From: CAVYGM01 sp963768025
Lineage (GTDB): Bacteria; Bacteroidota; Bacteroidia; Cytophagales; Spirosomataceae
DNA: 64,000 nt
Assembly: GCA_963768025.1 (NCBI GenBank)
Contig: CAVYGM010000002.1
Span: 124,001-188,000 of the forward strand
Direction of reading: 5' to 3'
Positions 38,957-47,545 of this stretch are shown in pieces. The position numbers and the translations under genes were made by a program. The first letter of the stretch is position 1. Every line of letters starts with the position of its first letter. Under the pieces are notes generated by a model, which was given only the letters and a program-made list of their open reading frames with translations, did no database searches and had not been told where the DNA came from.

Positions 38957-41389
38957 ATGCTCAGAAACTACCTCAAAATAGCCTTCCGGAACCTGTGGAG
39001 GAACAAAGGCTTTTCGGTCATTACCATTGCCGGACTGGCCATTGGGTTGGCGGCCTGTTTGCTGATTGTGCAGTACGTATGGTTTGAGAAGAGCTACGAC
39101 CGGCAGAGCCCCTATGCCGGGCAGATCTGGCGGATTTATACCGAAAACTACGCCAATGGAACCGTGGAAGCCCGCGATGCTAATTCGCACAGCGCCATTG
39201 GTCCGGCCATGAAGGCCGAGATACCCGAAGTAGTGGAGTACAGCCGGGTGTACAATGCCCGCGATCTGGCGGCATTTCGGGGACAAACTCCGCTGCTACA
39301 AAAGCACGCCTACGCGGTGGATGAAGGATTTCTGCGGATGTTTCCCTACAAGGTCATCTATGGCCAGGCCGCCGGGGCCCTGGCTCAACCCCGCACGGTA
39401 ATTCTGACCGAAAGCACAGCGCGTAGGTACTTCGGCCAGCGCAACCCCGTGGGCCAAACCCTGCGCCTGGCCGGGGGCTGGTTTACGGGCCTGCATACCG
39501 TTAAAGCGGTGATCGAAGATGTCCCTTCCAACGTGCACTTCAAGTTTGATATGTTGCTTTCGTACCACACGCTCTACGCCGAAGGACACGAAGATAACTG
39601 GGAGAATTACTGGGACTACAATTACTTCCAACTCCGCCCGGATGCCGATCCGGAAAAAGTGCGGAACAAACTGACGGCGCTCAACCGCAGGTACCTGAGC
39701 AAAAGTACCCTCAAACTCCGCATGCAACCCCTGACGGACATCCACCTGCTATCCGACCTCACCTACGAGCACGAGCCAAACGGCAGCGCCCGCATCGTGT
39801 ACTTTTTGGGGCTGATCGCACTCGTAATTCTGCTCATTGCCTGGATCAACTACAGCAACCTGACCACCGCCCGCGCCATGAGCCGGGCGAAGGAAGTGGG
39901 GCTGCGCAAAACCATCGGGGCCGAACGCCGGCAACTGATCGGACAGTTCCTGGCCGAAGCCTTCCTGGTGAATGCCCTGGCGGTGATGCTGGCTGTGGGG
40001 CTAATGCAAAGCGTGGGCCCCGTTTTTGACCAGCTCACGGGTCGGCCCCTATCGGGTAGCGGCTTTACCCAAAGTCAGCCGTACGCACTGTTCGTGGCTG
40101 GATTGTTTCTGGTCAGCATCCTGGGTTCGGGAGCGTATCCGGCGCTGGTTTTGTCGGGACACAAGCCGCTCGCCATGCTGCGGGGGAATTTTGCCCGATC
40201 GGGCCGGGGGGCCTTGTTGCGCCGCGGGCTGGTGGTGGTACAACTGGCGTGTACGGTGGTGATGCTGGTGGCAACGATGACTATTTACCGTCAACTTACC
40301 TACATGCAACAACACGACTTAGGGCTGACGGTGGATCAAATGCTGGTGCTGAAATCGCCCCTGCACGACTACCGCGAGGACTCCGTGTACCGGACCCGGT
40401 TTGAGGTATTCAAGGCCGAGGCAGCGGGCCTGCCGGGTGTGCAAAAAATGGCCACCTCGTCGGTGGTACCGGGCGACGGCATCAACGAGATCGGCGGTAC
40501 CAGCGAAGGGGTCTATTGGAAGAAAAACATCACCAACGAAAAGCAGACGTTCTACTTCGTTTACGTGGACGAAAACTTCCTGGATACCTACGGCGTGAAG
40601 CTCCTTGCCGGTGAGCCTTTCCGGGCTAACGGCCCCCAATGGCGTACCCGGTACATGCTCAATCAGGCGGCGCTGCGGACACTGGGTTTTGCCTCAGCCG
40701 AGCAAGCCGTGGGCGAAAATCTTGTTTTTGGCGGATCCGAACCCAGCGAGGGGAACGAAAGCAAAATCGTGGGCGTGGTGGAGGATTTTCACATCGAATC
40801 GCTCAGGCAGCCTACCCGCCCCACGCTCTATGTGTGCGCTCCACCCAACCACATGGCCTACGTTTCGCTCAAACTGGATGCCCGGCAACTTTCCGCCAGC
40901 CTGGATCAGATCAGCGGCCTTTGGAAGCAACTCTATCCGGAAAGTCCGTTTGAGTACTTTTTTCTGGATCAAAAATTTGAAGAACAATACCGGGCCGAGC
41001 GTCGGTTTAGCGGGTTATTCACCCTCTTTACCGGGCTGGCGGTATTCGTGGCCTGCCTGGGGCTATTCGGATTGGCAGCCTTTACCGCCGAACAGCGCAC
41101 CAAAGAAATCGGCATCCGCAAGGTACTGGGCGCTTCGGTGGCCAGCATTATGACCCTCCTATCCAGCGACTTCCTCAGGCTGATCGGCATAGCCATCATT
41201 CTGGCCACGCCCATAGCCTGGTACGCCATGAGCCAATGGCTTACCGAATTTGCCTATCGGATTTCATTGGACTGGTGGGTGTTTGCCGGGGCGGGGGCGA
41301 TGGTGGTCGTGATTGCCATGCTTACTATCTCGTTCCAGTCCATCAAAGCGGCACTTATGGATCCCGTGAAGTCGCTTCGTTCGGACTAA
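38957..41389 (+). CDS. P6: double-module MacB/FtsX permease
   Basis: The intact 810-aa permease starts MLRNYLKIAFRNLWRNKGFSV. TM1 covers about 20-42. The first periplasmic domain runs to about 275; bundle one carries KEVGLRKTIGAERRQ. A loop with SGHKPLAMLRG follows, then a second periplasmic domain with VVEDFHIESLRQ, and bundle two carries KEIGIRKVLGASVASI. The end is ALMDPVKSLRSD, with Asp where most copies have Asn. The ATPase-coupling residues near RK(V/T)xGA are intact in both halves. It is followed directly by the dyad promoter of P7, whose palindrome with T-run could also end this transcript. Confidence 0.9.
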   Translation: MLRNYLKIAFRNLWRNKGFSVITIAGLAIGLAACLLIVQYVWFEKSYDRQSPYAGQIWRIYTENYANGTVEARDANSHSAIGPAMKAEIPEVVEYSRVYNARDLAAFRGQTPLLQKHAYAVDEGFLRMFPYKVIYGQAAGALAQPRTVILTESTARRYFGQRNPVGQTLRLAGGWFTGLHTVKAVIEDVPSNVHFKFDMLLSYHTLYAEGHEDNWENYWDYNYFQLRPDADPEKVRNKLTALNRRYLSKSTLKLRMQPLTDIHLLSDLTYEHEPNGSARIVYFLGLIALVILLIAWINYSNLTTARAMSRAKEVGLRKTIGAERRQLIGQFLAEAFLVNALAVMLAVGLMQSVGPVFDQLTGRPLSGSGFTQSQPYALFVAGLFLVSILGSGAYPALVLSGHKPLAMLRGNFARSGRGALLRRGLVVVQLACTVVMLVATMTIYRQLTYMQQHDLGLTVDQMLVLKSPLHDYREDSVYRTRFEVFKAEAAGLPGVQKMATSSVVPGDGINEIGGTSEGVYWKKNITNEKQTFYFVYVDENFLDTYGVKLLAGEPFRANGPQWRTRYMLNQAALRTLGFASAEQAVGENLVFGGSEPSEGNESKIVGVVEDFHIESLRQPTRPTLYVCAPPNHMAYVSLKLDARQLSASLDQISGLWKQLYPESPFEYFFLDQKFEEQYRAERRFSGLFTLFTGLAVFVACLGLFGLAAFTAEQRTKEIGIRKVLGASVASIMTLLSSDFLRLIGIAIILATPIAWYAMSQWLTEFAYRISLDWWVFAGAGAMVVVIAMLTISFQSIKAALMDPVKSLRSD

Positions 41390-41447
41390 ACTCATTTCCT
41401 GGCAGCCCGTGCTACATCACCTTTTTGGCCTGTTCATAGGCGTACAG

Positions 41448-41537
41448 AACTGTCCGATATCGGACAGTTTTTTTTCTTTGTATTTCACATAAAAGATTGA
41501 AAATCAATACTTACTATATTCTGGCATGAGGTTGGTA
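41448..41537 (+). promoter_or_regulatory. Perfect dyad plus sigma-54-like promoter for P7
   Basis: TGTCCGATATCGGACA (41451-41466) is the only perfect 16-bp palindrome of the set; the symmetry extends to 22 bp (41448-41469). TGGCATGAGGTTGGTA lies at 41522-41537, about 63 bp from the centre, with GG-to-GG spacing one base short of ideal. Eight T follow the palindrome, so it may also act as the P6 terminator. P7 starts at 41619. Confidence 0.6.
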
Positions 41538-41618
41538 CCAGGCATATACAGGGCGGGATGGTACATATAGCTATCGGCTGGTTTTCCGCTTCCGATCCCC
41601 TATTCCTTCCCATGAGCC

Positions 41619-43988
41619 ATGATCCGTAACTACCTCAAAATCGCCTGGCGGAACCTGATCCGCAACAAAACCTTTTCCCTGATCAATATTCTGGGTCTGG
41701 GACTGGGAATGGCCAGCAGCCTGCTCATTGTCCTTTGGATACAAGACGAACGCAGCGTGGACGCCTACCACCAAAACGGCCCGAACCTGTACAATGTGAT
41801 GGAGCGGCAGATCTACGATGGCAAGGTAGAAGCGAGCCCGGGTACCCCCGGCCTGCTGGCCGACGAGCTGAAAAAAGAATTTCCGGAGGTGAAGTATGCG
41901 GCCAGCTTTTCGTGGGAAGATCAGCATACGTTTGCCGTACGGGACAAAATCATCAAAGAAAAAGGACGGTATGCCGGAGCCGACTGGTTTGTGATGTACA
42001 CCGTGCCCCTGCTGGAAGGTACCGCCCCCACGGCCCTGGATGGACCCAATAACCTGGCTATTTCCCGCAAAATGGCCGAGAATCTGTTTGGCAGCGCCGG
42101 GCAGGCTATCGGAAAAAGCGTGCGTATCGATAACAAGGCGGACTATCAGGTGTCGGCGGTATTTGAAAATATCCCCGAAAACAGTTCGGAAAAATACGAG
42201 TATCTGCTGAGCTGGCAGGATTTCCTGGCCCGTAACGAATGGGCCAAAGACTGGGGTAACAACGCTCCCCGCACCCGCCTGTTGCTGCATGCAGGGGCCA
42301 ATGCCAGTCAACTGGAAACCAAAATCAAATCCTTTCTCAAAGCCTACAATCCGGGCCTGGCTACCGGGACGTTGGATATTCAACTCTTCTTACAACCTTT
42401 CACAGAAGCCTATCTCTATTCCAATTTCGAAAATGGCTATCAGGATGGGGGCCGCATCGAATACATACGGCTGTTTAGCATAGTAGCCGTTTTTGTGCTG
42501 CTCATTGCCTGCATCAACTTCATGAACCTATCCACCGCGCGTTCCGTGAAGCGAGCCCGGGAAGTAGGCGTTCGGAAAGTAGTGGGAGCGGCCAAAGGGC
42601 TGCTGGTGGGGCAGTTTATGGGCGAAGCCCTGCTGCTTACCTTTCTGTCGCTGGTGGTGGCCGTAGCGCTGGTGGCCCTGCTGCTGCCTGCTTTCAACAC
42701 CCTCACCGAAAAACACATTTCCCTACAAATTCTACAAGGTCAATTTTGGTTGCTTCTGCTGGGTATGACCTTCCTGACGGGCCTGGTGGCCGGGAGTTAT
42801 CCGGCCCTATTTCTTTCGTCGCTTCATCCGTTGCGGGTACTCAAAGGCTCCCTGCGGTTTGGGTCGGGAGCGCGGCAGTTGCGGCAGGGGCTGGTGGTAT
42901 TTCAGTTTGTCCTTTCCCTGCTGCTCATCGTGGGTACGCTGGTAGTGTACCGCCAGATGAACTACATTCAAACCAAGAACCTGGGCTACGACCGCGAAAA
43001 CCTCATCACGCTGCCCGCGGAGGGCGCACTGGCCGACAAGTATCAGACATTCAAGCAGGAATTACTCAACAAGCCCGGTATCCAGAGCCTCTCCTTCATG
43101 GATGGCACACCTACCGAGCGCTACGGCAGCACGGGCAACGTGCAATGGCCGGGCAAAGATCCGGCCGTGAGCATCGAATTTCAGTTTTCGACGGTGGACT
43201 ACGATTTTGCCAAAACCCTTCAAGTAAAACTCAAAGGCCGGGACTTTTCGACGGAATTCGGCCAGGATTCAACCAATTTCCTGATCAACGAAACGGCCGC
43301 CCGTCGCATCGGCTACGAGGAGCCTCTGGGCAAACCCCTGACCATGTGGGGGAAAGCGGGAACCATCGTGGGGGTGATCGAAGATTTTCACACCGGGTCT
43401 TTGCATCAGTCAATAGAGCCCTTTGTGGCGCGCCTCAGCCCCAACGCCAACCGGAAGAATATCATCATCAGAACCCAGCCTGGTCAGACCCGACAGGCTT
43501 TGGAAAGCCTGGAAGCGACCTGCCGCCAACTGAACCCGGCCTTCCCATTTTCCTATCAGTTTGTGGATGCGTCCTACCAGCAACTCTACCGGGCCGAAAC
43601 CATGCTGGGCAGTTTGGCCAACTACTTTGCCTTTCTGGCCATTTTTATTTCCTGTTTGGGGCTGTTGGGATTGTCCGCTTTCATGGCCGAGCAGCGCACG
43701 AGGGAAATCGGCGTGCGGAAGGTACTTGGCGCCAGCGTGGCCAGTATTATGCTCTTGCTATCGCAGGATTTTCTCAAACTCATCCTAATTGCCATCCTCA
43801 TCGCCAGTCCGTTGGGTTGGTACGTGATGAAAGGGTGGTTGCAGGGTTTTGAATACAAGGTTGATATAGAGTGGTGGGTATTTGCGCTGGCGGGTGTGCT
43901 GGCTTGTGGTATCACACTGCTGACAATTAGTGTGGAGAGCATCAAAGCCGCACTGATGAATCCAGTGAAGAGCTTGCGAAGCGAGTGA
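41619..43988 (+). CDS. P7: double-module MacB/FtsX permease
   Basis: The intact 789-aa permease starts MIRNYLKIAWRNLIRNKTFSL. The segment after TM1 reads WIQDERSVDAYHQNGPNLYNV, more divergent than the ELSYDRYH of P9-P11. Bundle one has REVGVRKVVGAAKG; bundle two has REIGVRKVLGASVASI. VIEDFHTGSLHQ marks the second periplasmic domain. It ends ALMNPVKSLRSE. It appears to be a single-gene unit with its own dyad promoter. A 256-base gap follows, carrying only a strong hairpin. Confidence 0.9.
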   Translation: MIRNYLKIAWRNLIRNKTFSLINILGLGLGMASSLLIVLWIQDERSVDAYHQNGPNLYNVMERQIYDGKVEASPGTPGLLADELKKEFPEVKYAASFSWEDQHTFAVRDKIIKEKGRYAGADWFVMYTVPLLEGTAPTALDGPNNLAISRKMAENLFGSAGQAIGKSVRIDNKADYQVSAVFENIPENSSEKYEYLLSWQDFLARNEWAKDWGNNAPRTRLLLHAGANASQLETKIKSFLKAYNPGLATGTLDIQLFLQPFTEAYLYSNFENGYQDGGRIEYIRLFSIVAVFVLLIACINFMNLSTARSVKRAREVGVRKVVGAAKGLLVGQFMGEALLLTFLSLVVAVALVALLLPAFNTLTEKHISLQILQGQFWLLLLGMTFLTGLVAGSYPALFLSSLHPLRVLKGSLRFGSGARQLRQGLVVFQFVLSLLLIVGTLVVYRQMNYIQTKNLGYDRENLITLPAEGALADKYQTFKQELLNKPGIQSLSFMDGTPTERYGSTGNVQWPGKDPAVSIEFQFSTVDYDFAKTLQVKLKGRDFSTEFGQDSTNFLINETAARRIGYEEPLGKPLTMWGKAGTIVGVIEDFHTGSLHQSIEPFVARLSPNANRKNIIIRTQPGQTRQALESLEATCRQLNPAFPFSYQFVDASYQQLYRAETMLGSLANYFAFLAIFISCLGLLGLSAFMAEQRTREIGVRKVLGASVASIMLLLSQDFLKLILIAILIASPLGWYVMKGWLQGFEYKVDIEWWVFALAGVLACGITLLTISVESIKAALMNPVKSLRSE

Positions 43989-44173
43989 TTGTTAAGAAGC
44001 TGTTTGAATTAATCTTATTATGATAAAAATGGCGTTTTTCAGCCAATCCTACGTTACCAAAGTCCTTATTTGGCGCGGCCAAACTGCGGATTTGGTATCT
44101 TGTCTTGTCAAAAAAACACTCATTTTTATCTATAAAATTTAACTCAAATAGCTTCTAGGTGATTGCCACTGCA

Positions 44174-44202
44174 CCCCGGCAGGCTGTTAAAGTCTGCCGG
44201 GG
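44174..44202. terminator. Hairpin in the gap after P7
   Basis: CCCCGGCAG (44174-44182) pairs with CTGCCGGGG (44194-44202) around an 11-base loop. There is no long U-run. It may end the P7 transcript, or be a leader structure of the small gene at 44245. Confidence 0.45.
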
Positions 44203-44244
44203 CTAGTTCATTAAATTCAATGTTAACCCTAAATACCTTTCCCT

Positions 44245-44532
44245 ATGAGCCATATCGCTATACCCATTCCTCCGCTGCCCGGTAAGCAGGAGATTGAAGT
44301 AGAGGTTACAATCAACGGCCTCAAACAGCAGCTACATTACCGGGTGGAGCTGTTCTACTGGCAGGATTGCACTAACCCGCAGGGCCACCGCGCCGACTGC
44401 ATCAGCGAGATGTTGGCCCACCACGATCCCGAATGGACAGTGTACTACATCGGGGCGCCGACGGACGAGTTTGTACCCATCACGTTTGTAAAGGAGGAGA
44501 GTCGTCGCCTGCTGCGGGGAGCAATGGCGTAA
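44245..44532 (+). CDS. Small conserved-looking cytoplasmic protein, unknown function
   Basis: The 95-aa protein has no signal or TM segment. It begins MSHIAIPIPPLPGKQEIEVEVTING and contains YRVELFYWQDC, two further charged strands and VYYIGAPTDEFVPITF, suggesting a small beta-rich fold. I do not recognise the family. The frame has good codon use and is followed at once by a terminator-like hairpin (44543-44580), which supports a real gene. It stands alone between P7 and the P8 remnant. Confidence 0.6.
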   Translation: MSHIAIPIPPLPGKQEIEVEVTINGLKQQLHYRVELFYWQDCTNPQGHRADCISEMLAHHDPEWTVYYIGAPTDEFVPITFVKEESRRLLRGAMA

Positions 44533-44542
44533 GGTAGCGGTC

Positions 44543-44580
44543 AACCCTGACAGGTTTCCAAAAACATGTCAGGGTTTTCA
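44543..44580 (+). terminator. Terminator after the small gene at 44245
   Basis: AACCCTGACA (44543-44552) pairs perfectly with TGTCAGGGTT (44567-44576), followed by TTCA and an A-run. The complement also gives a U-run, so it could act in both directions. Confidence 0.6.
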
Positions 44581-44631
44581 AAAAAGCCGGGCCAACGGCT
44601 CCCTGGAATCCTGTACTTTCCCCACGTATTT

Positions 44632-45147
44632 ATGCTCAAAAACTACCTCAAAATCGCCCTGCGCAACTTTGTAAAAAACAAGGTCTACTCGGGCATTACG
44701 ATCATGGGCCTAGCGGTTGGGATGGCGGGGACGATTATCATTTTTCAGTTGGTGGCGCACCATCTGAGCGTGGACAGGTACCCTCAGAAGGCGGACAAAA
44801 CCTACCGGGTAGTGGTGGATCTGCACCTGGACGATGGCTCGGTGGAAAAAGAACGGGGCTCGGCCTATATCCTGCACCAAACGCTGAAAAATGAGTTTAG
44901 CTCGGTGGAGCACGCGGCCTACCTGGCGCACAAAGAGGTGACCGTGGCGGTTGGGTCAGGGCTAGCCCGGTGGCGTACTATTTCATGCACCGGTGGCTGG
45001 CTGACTTCGCCTACCGAATCGACCATTGCGTGGTGGATGTTTGGGTTGGCCGGTTTACTGGCGGCCGGTATCGCCCTGCTGACGGTGAGTTTCCAGAGTG
45101 TAAAGGCAGCGCTGATGAATCCGGTGGAGTCATTGCGGGGGGATTGA
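44632..45147 (+). pseudogene. P8: MacB/FtsX permease remnant with large internal deletion
   Basis: The first 105 or so codons are a normal permease N-terminus (MLKNYLKIALRNFVKNKVYS, TM1, then LSVDRYPQKADKTYRV). At about 44955 the sequence jumps to the C-terminal end. In another frame from there it reads SPVAYYFMHRWLADFAYRID; then, after one more shift near 45027, WWMFGLAGLLAAGIALL and ALMNPVESLRGD. Roughly 600 codons are missing compared with P7 or P9. It cannot form a transporter. The deletion removed everything between the first periplasmic domain and the penultimate helix. Confidence 0.85.
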
Positions 45148-45215
45148 GGGTTTGGGTGGAAATTTCTAAAACTGTATTAAAATGTATTTTTCTTAAAATC
45201 AGGTACTTGTGTAAA

Positions 45216-45239
45216 GCCTGTGAGATACAGGCTACGGAT
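45216..45239. repeat. CCTGTgagatACAGG hairpin repeat, copy 2
   Basis: GCCTGTGAGATACAGGCTACGGA lies 68 bases after the P8 remnant. It matches the element at 38209-38232 in 20 or more positions, including the flanking ACGGA. Confidence 0.5.
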
Positions 45240-45264
45240 TAGAAATCGGACCGTCCAGGTTTTT

Positions 45265-46371
45265 TTATGCTCTCGTAGCTTGCCGGGTTACTGTTGATGC
45301 CGGGTCATTCTCCACGTCATGAAGAAAGGCTCTGTCCAGTTTTTTTAGGAGTTGAAGGTGAATCTGCGCCGATTTTAACTGATACCAGCCGCGCTGAAAC
45401 GACCAGTAGGGCACGCCCCTCGCGTGGTTCTGCCGGGCAATGCGCGCCAGCACGGACCAGTGGTGTAGCACGATTCGGTAAGCCTGCCAGAGCGAGTTTC
45501 CGTTTCCATAGACGTGGTGCGGGGCTGCTCCCGCGCCGTTAAATTCAAGAATTGAAAAATTGCGGCCCGCTTTGAGGTCGTCTATGGACGCACATTTGAT
45601 GTCATATCGTCCGAAATAAAAGTGCCCTGCATAATGGCTCAGGGCATCAAAGACGCCGAGCAGCCGTTGGTCTTTTTCGTGGGCAAGACTTACCAACCGG
45701 CCACCCCTGGTTTGGTTGAGGGCATTACTCAGGCGATACCCGTCGCCGTTGGGAACCACGTAGTCCAGGCGGTTGGCGTGTTTTGCCCGCATCTCATCCA
45801 GTCGGAAGCGGGCCGGCGGATACTGTTGGAGCAGCTCCCAAAGCGTTGACTGTCCGTCGCCAATTACTTCCAGGAAATCTTTTCTGACAAACCCAGTGAT
45901 CGTGCCGGTTGAGTCGCCGGGAAACCGGTAGTAGAATACACTAACCTCGATAGGGTAGGTGATCAGATCCTGAACGATGTATTCTACTGGCATCTGCTGG
46001 TGGTACAGGCGTAACTCATGGGCCGTGTGAATAACGCGAAACAACAGCCCCATCATGCCTACATTAGGTTTCACCGCAACGGGATAAGCGTCAAAATGAG
46101 TCGCTACCAATTGCTCTACCTCATCGGCCGAAATAGTCGGCGCTATATAGAGGCTCTTTGGGCATAGGTCCGGCGGTAGCTGCTCATACATTTCCCGTTT
46201 GGTTTCTCCCTCGAACCCCCCAAAGGTGAGCGTTGGGTTGGCGGGCGTGAAAAACCACCACGACCGTGACCGCCCACAGTGCCACAGCCAGACGGGAATC
46301 AGCGGAATTAGTTTTACGCGATAATCCCAGGCTTCCCAGTGCGTGAGTCGATAGATGGCTTTCTTAATCAT
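45265..46371 (-). CDS. ATP-grasp-type protein (D-Ala-D-Ala-ligase-like)
   Basis: The 368-aa cytoplasmic protein has an N-terminal helical, aromatic-rich region (WLWHCGRSRSWWFF). A middle part has AYPVAVKPNVGMMGLLFRVI, with a Lys typical of ATP-grasp nucleotide binding, and YIVQDLITYPIEVSVFYYR. The last catalytic segment, FGRYDIKCASIDDL...FSILEFNGAGAAP, has acidic and Asn residues placed like the metal ligands of ATP-grasp ligases. The reaction would be ATP-dependent carboxylate-amine ligation, substrate unknown. It stands alone, antisense to the array. The 113 bases upstream hold no clear promoter. Confidence 0.7.
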   Translation of the reverse strand: MIKKAIYRLTHWEAWDYRVKLIPLIPVWLWHCGRSRSWWFFTPANPTLTFGGFEGETKREMYEQLPPDLCPKSLYIAPTISADEVEQLVATHFDAYPVAVKPNVGMMGLLFRVIHTAHELRLYHQQMPVEYIVQDLITYPIEVSVFYYRFPGDSTGTITGFVRKDFLEVIGDGQSTLWELLQQYPPARFRLDEMRAKHANRLDYVVPNGDGYRLSNALNQTRGGRLVSLAHEKDQRLLGVFDALSHYAGHFYFGRYDIKCASIDDLKAGRNFSILEFNGAGAAPHHVYGNGNSLWQAYRIVLHHWSVLARIARQNHARGVPYWSFQRGWYQLKSAQIHLQLLKKLDRAFLHDVENDPASTVTRQATRA

Positions 46372-46485
46372 TGGTAGGGCTTTACAACAAAGATATGTGT
46401 AACGTTCCGACCACAGCGGATTTGAGCTATTCAGGGCTTTAAAAATAGGTTACAAGACAAAACTCAATTAATGGGTCTCAATGGG

Positions 46486-46656
46486 TCAGGCAGATTGTAT
46501 CTTACTGACTTTTGGCTGCAACTCTCTTCCTTTACTTTTAGCATTTTTTGCCTTAATGTCTTGCATGATTTTTCGAAAATCTGAAAGCTCTTCTTCTGTC
46601 CACGGCTCAGATTTATTAGATAAATCAGCATTTTTTGGTTCCTTTATTAGTCCCAT
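46486..46656 (-). CDS. 56-aa small protein downstream of the GNAT-like gene
   Basis: The ATG at 46654-46656 starts 3 bases after the stop of the GNAT-like gene, and the frame ends at 46486. The product is charged and soluble: MGLIKEPKNADLSNKSEPWT, then EEELSDFRKIMQDIKAKNAK. The tight junction implies translational coupling. It has no known family. Size, charge and pairing recall an antitoxin or small adaptor, but that is only a guess. The opposite-strand frame here has no support. Confidence 0.6.
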   Translation of the reverse strand: MGLIKEPKNADLSNKSEPWTEEELSDFRKIMQDIKAKNAKSKGRELQPKVSKIQSA

Positions 46657-46659
46657 AAT

Positions 46660-47184
46660 TTAACTTTTAAAATACTGTGAGATAAGTTTTATCGCCGCAC
46701 TTGTTTCAATGAACATTCTTAATCCACGAAAATGCGTTGCATGAAGTGATAGCTCGTAATGTTTGATGAGTGCTGTCTTCGCATCAAAAGCAAGAAAGCC
46801 CTCATATCCTTTATCAACCGACACTTTACAGGCGTAGGCAACTAAATTTCCCGGAACACCCAGGTAAACCTTCCCTTCACCCTTATTAAATTTTGAACTC
46901 TCAATAAGGTGCATGAAAACATGGTCTTGTTTGTCTTCAATGCTTAAAAGCCCTTGAATGATTGTAGGGTTATTAATGGTCGTTAACCTGTAAACCTCCT
47001 TTGTTTCGTCTTTGAGTTCCTTATGCCAATCAAACTGCCAATCTGTCTTTTTGATTTTTTTGCTGTCGGCACTGGTAAGTCTGCCAATTTCTGTATCGAA
47101 CACTTCGCCTGTCGAGACATTTTCGATCGAGTTGGTCAGCTTGTCAACCTCAAAATCAAGTCCTGGTGCTTTGCGTTTTTTCAC
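46660..47184 (-). CDS. GNAT-fold-like protein of a cassette-borne family
   Basis: The 174-aa protein begins MKKRKAPGLDFEVDKLTNSI. Its second half (YLGVPGNLVAYACKVSVDKGYEGFLAF, then LSLHATHFRGLRMFI) resembles the acetyl-CoA-binding half of GNAT N-acetyltransferases: strand, helix after GxLxAYAC, then a C-terminal strand. I have seen similar proteins as scattered accessory genes in Bacteroidota. The acceptor is unknown. It is lower in GC than the permeases. It overlaps nothing and is closely followed by the 56-aa gene. It lies at the left end of the cassette-like cluster. Confidence 0.6.
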   Translation of the reverse strand: MKKRKAPGLDFEVDKLTNSIENVSTGEVFDTEIGRLTSADSKKIKKTDWQFDWHKELKDETKEVYRLTTINNPTIIQGLLSIEDKQDHVFMHLIESSKFNKGEGKVYLGVPGNLVAYACKVSVDKGYEGFLAFDAKTALIKHYELSLHATHFRGLRMFIETSAAIKLISQYFKS

Positions 47185-47545
47185 TTGGCTAATTTACGAA
47201 GATTTCGCTTGTGCGGCAAGTAGAAAGGTTGAGCGTTGGCTGGAAGGCTTCTCCTGCAAGATTGACAACGCCTGGGGGAGGGACACCACATACTAGAAAA
47301 ATAGTGCTGGGCCGTTGCAAACGGCCTGTTATAGTTAGTACGCAGTCTCCCTTCGGAAGACATACGCACAACGCCGCGACGATAGGGGAAGACTACGACG
47401 AACTGGTTTTGGCTTAATTGTAATAAATTTAACTAAGTTTTCATGTTTGGTACTCAATACATCACGAAAGCTTAGTTGTTGTAGGACATTTTCTTATTTT
47501 TATAAATACCAATGCAACTTATAAAAACAAAAAAATAATTTAGGT
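47185..47545. other. Non-coding spacer with hairpin in the cassette-like cluster
   Basis: No credible gene lies in these 361 bases. GGCCGTT (47310-47316) pairs with AACGGCC (47320-47326), followed by GTTATAG. Other dyad words (ACAACGCC at about 47266 and 47370) surround it. Position between two minus-strand genes recalls a cassette recombination site, but the ends do not match RYYYAAC/GTTRRRY well. Confidence 0.4.

Noticed and set aside
42746..43852. Plus-strand alternative frame of 368 codons inside P7
   Set aside because: It overlaps the intact P7 frame, which carries all the permease motifs.
46481..46663. Plus-strand 60-codon frame
   Set aside because: The opposite strand encodes a better small gene coupled to the GNAT-like gene; the plus frame has no context.
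47260..47400. Hairpin-rich spacer considered as a third attC site
   Set aside because: GTTATAG and the ACAAC words do not match the RYYYAAC/GTTRRRY ends, and no long inner pairing was found.
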